Shown here: positions 59,317 to 64,000 of the stretch, piece by piece
Numbering within the stretch: position 1 is the first letter of the stretch
How the letters are laid out: every line of letters starts with the position of its first letter
Translations under genes and position numbers: made by a program
Notes under the pieces: model-generated
What the model saw: the letters and a program-made list of their open reading frames with translations, nothing else
Told to the model about the DNA's origin: nothing
The model's database searches: none
Assembly (NCBI RefSeq): GCF_020382885.2
Contig: NC_058511.1
Location: 106,001 to 170,000 of the forward strand
Direction: 5' to 3'
DNA length: 64,000 nucleotides
From: Scatophagus argus
Taxonomy: Eukaryota; Chordata; Actinopteri; Scatophagidae

Positions 59317-59374
59317 GAGGAGGAGGTCCAATAGTACCAGCTCTGCCACTGCTGCTGAGCATCCCAGACTCCAT
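30608..59374 (-). CDS. arid1b: BAF complex subunit ARID1B (BAF250b)
   Basis: Twenty-two coding exons: 59374-58319, 55402-55211, 54529-54392, 53579-53466, 48701-48455, 48353-48270, 47899-47747, 47659-47314, 46800-46673, 46596-46487, 41443-41303, 38648-38439, 38277-38058, 36190-36055, 35412-35234, 34622-34478, 34277-34164, 34082-34001, 33757-32992, 32863-32733, 32574-31893 and 31650-30608. They join in frame to about 2,138 residues. The protein is the DNA-binding, defining subunit of canonical BAF (SWI/SNF) remodellers in the nucleus. The N-terminus is low-complexity (Ser, His, Gln, Glu, Gly runs) with the conserved FDQHGGQQS and [16 protein letters not shown]. The ARID lies at about 908-1020 (exons 12-13, [14 protein letters not shown]). 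The BAF250 C-terminal repeat domain is at about 1810-2130 ([40 protein letters not shown]). Exon 21 is acidic and poorly conserved. Paralogue choice (1B, not 1A) is supported by the tmem242-zdhhc14 neighbourhood. Confidence 0.95.
35785..35855 (+). repeat. Relic of L2 reverse transcriptase
   Basis: The + strand reads [16 protein letters not shown], a match to the [16 protein letters not shown] reverse transcriptase block. It lies in arid1b intron 14 and is antisense to the gene. The surrounding sequence is too decayed to set limits. Confidence 0.55.
36961..37847 (-). mobile_element. hAT deletion derivative with intact ends
   Basis: The 887-bp element is flanked by a perfect 8-bp target duplication CTTCTTAC (36953-36960 and 37848-37855). 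Its ends are imperfect inverted repeats: TAGAGGTGCACCGAT and, at the other end, TAGAGATGCACCAAT in complement. On the minus strand it encodes a remnant [19 protein letters not shown], which matches [18 protein letters not shown] of the element at 50389. It is internally deleted, has no intact transposase, and lies in arid1b intron 13. Confidence 0.88.
39780..40732 (+). mobile_element. Truncated L2 LINE with a nested LINE tail
   Basis: L2 reverse transcriptase C-terminus ([49 protein letters not shown]) and a typical GGCGCTATATAAATAAACTG end. At 39968-40104 a 137-bp LINE tail is inserted. The L2 text resumes after it (ATAAAGACTCTCCAGCTAAT) with an ATAAAG repeat on both sides. It lies in arid1b intron 11. 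Confidence 0.82.
42180..45170 (+). mobile_element. Long L2 LINE copy interrupted by two other LINE pieces
   Basis: The L2 text runs from the endonuclease C-terminus ([15 protein letters not shown] at about 42210; [19 protein letters not shown]) through the reverse transcriptase ([32 protein letters not shown]) to a 3' end at GTGCTACATGAATAAACTG. Insert 1 is 43171-43528, flanked by ATTAG repeats. Insert 2, about 43715-44340, encodes a different reverse transcriptase ([45 protein letters not shown]), jockey/CR1-like. The L2 then resumes with [18 protein letters not shown]. All reading frames are broken. The copy fills most of arid1b intron 10. Confidence 0.85.
43171..43528 (+). mobile_element. 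5'-truncated LINE tail nested in L2
   Basis: A 358-bp piece ends in GGATAAATAAAGGAATTCTG and a (GATTCT)n tail. The host L2 sequence ...ACGGC-ATTAG-TCAAAGTC is split with ATTAG present on both sides (43166-43170 and 43529-43533). The same tail occurs nested in the L2 at 39968-40104, and singly near 63650. Confidence 0.85.
49085..49160 (+). repeat. Retrotransposon tail with (GGAT)n
   Basis: GCGACCCTGACGGATAAGCGGTATAGAAAATGGATGGATGG is a text common at the 3' ends of fish retroelements. Here only the end is present, in arid1b intron 4. It is followed by a purine-rich stretch. Confidence 0.65.
49500..49990 (+). repeat. Long pyrimidine-rich tract in arid1b intron 4
   Basis: About 490 bp, mostly C and T on the + strand, with irregular TTCCTCCTC and TTTCTCCT units. 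The arid1b pre-mRNA is therefore GA-rich here. Open frames across it are compositional artefacts. Confidence 0.75.
50389..51295 (+). mobile_element. hAT element remnant with BED finger
   Basis: The left end TAGAGATGCACC matches the terminal repeat of the element at 36961-37847. Codons from about 50690 read [14 protein letters not shown], the His-containing half of a BED zinc finger. [18 protein letters not shown] and [15 protein letters not shown], hAT transposase text, follow with stops between them. A stretch at 51130-51185 is the reverse complement of 37085-37130, so the two elements are one family in opposite orientation. The right terminus is degraded. Confidence 0.78.
51718..51896 (+). 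repeat. Purine-rich tract in arid1b intron 4
   Basis: About 180 bp of A and G on the + strand (GAGGAGG and AGAAAGAAAAG units), including GGATGGAC near the end. It is the complementary composition to the tract at 49500-49990 on the same strand. Confidence 0.7.
52803..52880 (+). repeat. (GATA)n plus LINE tail
   Basis: A GATA tetranucleotide run followed by TACTTTATTGATCCCAAGGGAAATTC, the same tail type as at 3797-4010. It lies in arid1b intron 4. Confidence 0.75.
54932..55098 (+). repeat. Degenerate minisatellite, unit about 12-13 bp
   Basis: Repeated AGGACAGAGTTAGG-like units (GACAGAGTGAGGACA, AGGACAGAGTTAGGACA) in arid1b intron 2, about 110 bp downstream of exon 2 in genome order. Unit lengths vary between 11 and 14 bp. 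Confidence 0.75.
56000..56265 (+). repeat. Interspersed repeat with (TTGAC)n tail
   Basis: GTCCTGGGTGAGGGATCCCTCCT, TTTTTCCTGTTAAAGG and CCTTTGAGACAAACTG lead to a TACAAATAAAGTTGACTTGACTTGACTTGA end. I recognise this text as a widespread fish repeat but cannot name its class with confidence. It lies in arid1b intron 1. Confidence 0.6.
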
Positions 59375-59960
59375 GTTGGTCACATCAGAAATGCAGTCTG
59401 CCTGTTCCTCTTCCTCCAGGTGCTGTTTCTGTTGCTGTTCCCTGGAGCCTGTCTCAGATCTGCTCTACATTATGCACACTGTTGCAGCTGATGGTGCACC
59501 TCCATCAGAACCTCCAGTGAGAGGCTGGGACAGGTGCACCTGATGGACTCTGAGCTCAGAGAACGACAGTTGGAGGACATGTTGAGAGGTCCAGTTTAAG
59601 AAGGTTTTTTCCTGCAGTATTGTTATGAGGGGGCTATTAGTGGAGCCGGTTCAGAGGCCACACAGAGTCTACAACCTCCAAATTACACATCGATACAGAG
59701 ATCATTAGAAATAGTGAAAACTCTGCTCTCAGCTTTCTAAAGACTGATCGAACCATATAGAACCTAGCAAGGTCAAATTTACTCCACAAACCAATAAATT
59801 TGAAAAGGTGAAACCAGTGATGTGACAACACAAACACGTTTTCGTATATCATTCCACTATAACTGCACCATCTGTGAGTTCATGAAGAGGTGTTCACTAA
59901 TGTTCAGGTTTTTCCCATACAATACAAACATGGGATTCATTACATAGTTTACCTCTTAAA
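59375..59960. other. Upstream region of arid1b
   Basis: Should contain the 5' UTR or an upstream part of exon 1. The coding frame stays open from the ATG at 59374 back to a TAG at 59467-59465 without an in-frame ATG, and reads EEEEQADCISDVTN just before the chosen start. No CpG-rich promoter is evident in this interval. Confidence 0.4.
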
Positions 59961-59966
59961 GACACA

Positions 59967-60520
59967 CATACCCTATGCAGACAAAAGTATTGGGACATGC
60001 CTCTTTGTGATTGACTGCAGGTGTGGTTTGGGCTGTTCCTCAGGGTTTGTGCTCAGCCCCGGACTTCCAGTGAAGTGCTTCACCATACCAAGACATGTTG
60101 GACAATGCTATGCTTCCAACTTTGTGGCAACAGTTTGTTGAAGGTCCTTTTCTATTCCAGCATGACTGTGCCCCAGTGCACAAAGCAAAGCTCCATAAAG
60201 ACATGGTTGGATGAGTTTGGTGTGGAAGAACTTGACTGGCCCACACAGAGCCCTGACCTCAACCCCATCCAACACCTTTGGGATGAACTGGAACGGAGAT
60301 TGTGAGCCAGGCCTTTTGGTCCAACATCAGTGTGTGACCTCACAAATGCTCTACTGCATGAATGGGCACAAATTCCCACAGAAACACTCCAACATGTTGT
60401 GGAAAGCCTTCACAGAAGAGTGGAAGCTGTTAGAGCTGCAAAGCTGTCTGTGTGTTTACAATGAGACGTCATTAAAGTCCCTGTTGGTGTGAAGGTCAGG
60501 TGTATTCACTATAGAGGCCT
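59967..60520 (+). mobile_element. Tc1-like transposon remnant
   Basis: Starts with CCCTATGCAGACAAAAGTATTGGGACATGCC, like a Tc1-family terminal repeat, and carries the transposase C-terminus in a broken frame. IKTWLDEFGVEELDWPTQSP and DLNPIQHLWDELERR are visible; the latter contains the final acidic residue of the DDE triad. The DNA-binding domain and most of the catalytic core are missing. Confidence 0.85.
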
Positions 60521-61068
60521 ACAGGCTGAGCATGTGGAAACACCAAAGTACACACACACAAAGCTTCACTTCAGCTGGTGGAGATTTTTGGACAAAAATC
60601 TTCGTTTAGACAATAATCAGAGTGTTGGTTCTTCAGGTCCTGAACCAAAGACCAAGAGAGAGACAAAGCTAATACAAAGCTATAACCTTTTTACTCCTTC
60701 TCGTTAAAATAGTCATAAATGTCTGCTCCTATGGAGTTCATACTGATTGAAGTTGTGCCTCCCGCTCTTTCACCTCCTAAATTCCTCCTTAAATTTCACA
60801 GCCTGATTAATGGATCATTTTACTGTTTAAACCTCATAAAATTAAAATGAGATCCACACGTTTCGTCAGACTGAACTGAAAACAAGTCCATCATATAAAC
60901 CTGAAACACAAATACAAGAACATAAAGTCTCTTTGAGTTCACAGCTTGGTAACATGAGACACTGTAAGTCTCTATAGGATCCTTATGAGCCTGAGAAAAC
61001 ATTACCAGCAACTGTTTGAAAGTTTGGTCACAGAGCGGGACAGGATATAATAAATCAAACAATACACC

Positions 61069-61420
61069 GTGGCTGTGGCCGAGAGGTTGGAGAGGCGGCT
61101 TGTGATCGGAGGGTCATCGGTTTGATTCCCCCACCGGACGGGCAGGAAAAATTTGGGTGTGGTGGAGTGATTAATGCGATAAAAATGCTCCCCCCCTCCA
61201 TTAGCTGGCTGATGTGCCCTTGAGCAAGGCACTTAACCCCCCAATATGCTCCCCGGGCGCTTGATGCTGCCCACTGCTCCTGTGTGTGTTTCACTGCATG
61301 TAATTTGCCGGGTGTTGCATGTGTGTGTTCAACTAAGGATGGGTCAAATGCAGAAGATGAATTCAGTGTGTGTATGTAAAAATATATATACTGTCAATAA
61401 AACTGATTCTTCTTCTTCTG
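61069..61420 (+). mobile_element. tRNA-derived SINE, copy 2
   Basis: Head GTGGCCGAGAGGTTGGAG (A box) and GGTTTGATTCC (B box), the same body as the copy at 23152-23502, and a TTCTTCTTCTT tail. The two copies differ by few substitutions plus the length of a C run, so the family was active fairly recently. Confidence 0.85.
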
Positions 61421-62279
61421 TTCAGACAATCTCTCAAAGATGTCCATGGAGTTGAATATCTAAAAATACATTTAAGTACAGAATAAGGTGGACAGCTAGT
61501 GAAGCTGATTCTCCAGTCAGTGACAGATGAGGAAGACACCACACGTCGCACACGTTTATATGCAACAACTGAAAATGTACATAAAATTTGGGAATCTATC
61601 TATCTATAATCTATAATGATGTCTTCCAACCTGTAGGGGGAGCTGTGATCATGTGATTTGAGGTTAATGTTGATGATATAACCAGAGAATTTCTAATAGG
61701 AAGAGAACTCCCTACATAACCCTCAGAACTTCCGGTTACGTATGAGGTTGTCCAGAATGAATGGGAACTTTTGGAGCTGTAACCGCAAAATGTAACTTTT
61801 ATGGTGTAAAAATTTGTGCCTGTCAGTTTTCATTATATTTTCAGTTTAAGCAGAAAAAAACTTGTGGTGTATTTTATTGTGACACCTGATTGTGTTGTAA
61901 ATAGCTGTACAAAAAACACCTCAGGCATTTCCTGCATTTTAATGTGAACAATTGTACATAACTTGTTTGCTAAATTTGTACATAATTTTTTGAAATTTAC
62001 AATTTATATTTGCGTTCTAAGTTATAAAAATGGTTCATAAACATGTTTATGGTTTTCATTGTGAAAAAAACAAACTTTTCCCCACTCGGATTTTATATTT
62101 TTTGTGTGATTTTAGGTTCAGTGTGTTAATACAGTATGTTAAAATTAAAAAATAACAGTAAAGTCACACTTATGAGGTTGTGCTGAAAAAAAAAAAGATA
62201 CCAAACAAAGCAAGGTAAACCATTTTTAAGCTGAAATATAAAGGTAAAATCAAAAGTAGTGAAAAACAAACAATTATAC

Positions 62280-62500
62280 ACATGACTCCAGAGAGTTAAA
62301 GACATAAAAACTTGGATGACTTGCAATTTTCTACTTCTAAATTCAGACAAAACTGAAGTTATTGTTCAAACACCTTAGAAACAAATTATTCAATGATATA
62401 GCAACACTAGATGGCTTAGCCTCGGCCTCACGCGCCACTGTAAGGAATCTAAGAGTTATTTTTAATCAGGATATCCTTTAACTCTGTAAGGAAGGGCAAG
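62280..62500 (+). repeat. L2 LINE fragment
   Basis: Frameshifted L2 reverse transcriptase text: VKDIKTWMTCNFLLLNSDKTEV, then in another frame TLDGLASASRATVRNLRVIFNQD. Both match the region before the conserved SRLDYCN block of other copies in the window. Confidence 0.7.
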
Positions 62501-64000
62501 GGGAATAAAAAACCACATCTGTGACACACCTTAAACCTGCCTTGGATTATTCTTCTTGCTGTACCAACCAGCTGTACAAACCCATACATAACACACATTT
62601 CACATATCTGTGTGTGAGCGCCTTCTCTCAGCCCCCACCCCCCTCTACGTCTCTGTCTGTCTCTCTCTCTCTCAAAGTCTTCCAACTCTAACAGAAATTC
62701 TTCTGAATATTTATGCCAGCAGCAAATACATTAAACATCAGGAAAGTGATGATGCCTCTGGTGTGATTCTCACCTGCTGAACTGACCCCAGGTCAGCTTA
62801 CAGACACTTTCCACCTTCACGTGTCGAGAAAACTCCTCGTCAGTCCTGGTGTCTGTATATATGTATGGTGATGATGTAGTTCTACTCTGTTTGCACTAGA
62901 GGGTGCTAGCAGAGTATGTACAGACGCAGCAGTTTGGACCACATGAATAAGTCGCTGCTGAAAGGCAGCATGAAGCTGAAATGGTTTCTCCTTTAACATC
63001 TGTACCAGAGAGACAACGAACTGATGATTCCTGCTGAAAAATAAGCTTTGTAAAAAGTGGTGGTTGGATGTATGAGTCCAGAACATCCATCAGTGATAAA
63101 AGGATTGGCAGCCCCACAAAGAGCCTAAAAAGCTGCCATGCCATTTTCCAACAGTAGCAACAGCTATATTTACACACACCTGTCGAGTCACCAACAGGTA
63201 GAAAGATGGTCTTTTTCCCTCTCCACGGGATCAGCTGACTACCTCAGACTGCATGGCAGAGTAAGTACACACAGCTGGTCTACTGCTAACAGGTGCGTTC
63301 TCTGGTGTATTTTGTTGACCACCTTTCCAACTGTATATTTTCAAGTTAAAAGGACCTCAAAGAGGGGACTTTCTGACCCAAGGCAGGAATACTAACTGGA
63401 CCCAGGGGCCCAAAGGGCTTTCTGTTTAATGTGATTTTTAACATTTCTTCTCAAGCAAACAACCAGGGGTGTGTCCAGACTCTCTGGATTGGGGTTTCCC
63501 AAATGGTGCAATGACTTTATCAGGGGTGACATGAAGTTAGAATAGAATTAATTTACATAGTTTCTCATTTGCTTTCATTATCAATATTACGGTGTCTCAC
63601 AGGCTCTCATTTTTTATTTATTTTTTTTTTATATTCGTCACATTCATTTTCCCTTTAGGGATAAATAAAGGAATTCTGATTCTAAGATGGCGTTTTAATC
63701 CAAAGTGACTTACAGGAAGTGGTTTTAAAAGGTAAATAATCTAACCAATCACAGCACAAGTGTGGGACCCAACAAATATAAATCTCCCATACTTAAAAAA
63801 CAAACTGTGAATCCAAACACACATCAAAAAACATTCCAAAATATTCATCAAAATGTTTGAGCTAATGTCCAGCCTCTCACTGGGCAGCTAGCCAATCAAA
63901 CTTAAGGGTAATGGGGTGGCACTTAGGATGGCCAGTTAAAATTCAGGATGGGCCAATGCCATCCAGGCCCCCTTTCTAGGCACACTCCTGAACACAACTT
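62501..64000. other. Intergenic, no gene recognised
   Basis: No conserved protein or RNA was recognised. A LINE 3' tail (TTTAGGGATAAATAAAGGAATTCTGATTCT) ends near 63682. A (CT)n stretch is at 62655-62675. The rest is unclassified. Confidence 0.5.

Overview
The window is vertebrate nuclear DNA, most likely from a ray-finned fish. The genes are split by short GT-AG introns, there is no operon structure, and the repeats are those typical of teleosts: L2 LINEs, LINE 3' tails ending in AATTCCTTTATTTATCC-like sequence, a tRNA-derived SINE, and Tc1-like and hAT transposons. The exon models below were built by hand, by joining splice sites so that the frame stays open and the protein matches the family. 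No alignment or transcript data were available.

Left part (1-17 kb). A complete METTL22-type methyltransferase gene (2485-3630, +) has no introns. It is followed by the most striking structure here: a large inverted duplication with 3,699-bp arms (4179-7877 and 12877-16575). Each arm carries a complete ten-exon RRM2 gene (ribonucleotide reductase small subunit) with its promoter. Only four base differences and no indels were seen between the arms. The 5.0-kb spacer holds a tandem-repeat galectin gene (lgals8-like, 8567-11671, -). The arms end 12 bp after the RRM2 stop codon, so the two copies have the same promoter and protein but unrelated 3' UTRs.

Middle and right part (17-59 kb). Three genes follow in the order and relative orientation recalled for human 6q25.3: zdhhc14 (palmitoyltransferase, -), tmem242 (mitochondrial assembly factor, +) and arid1b (BAF chromatin remodeller subunit, -, 22 coding exons over 29 kb). 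zdhhc14 and tmem242 are divergent and share a 1.0-kb interval; tmem242 and arid1b converge. zdhhc14 contains a clear U12-type AT-AC intron, and tmem242 a GC-AG intron.

Intergenic and intronic DNA is largely transposon remnants: nested L2 copies carrying younger LINE tails, two opposite-facing deletion derivatives of one hAT family (one with a perfect 8-bp target duplication), two copies of one tRNA SINE, a Tc1-like fragment, and a 166-bp insertion containing a perfect 54-bp palindrome. No CRISPR array, rRNA or functional tRNA gene was seen. The last 4.6 kb, upstream of arid1b, shows only repeats.
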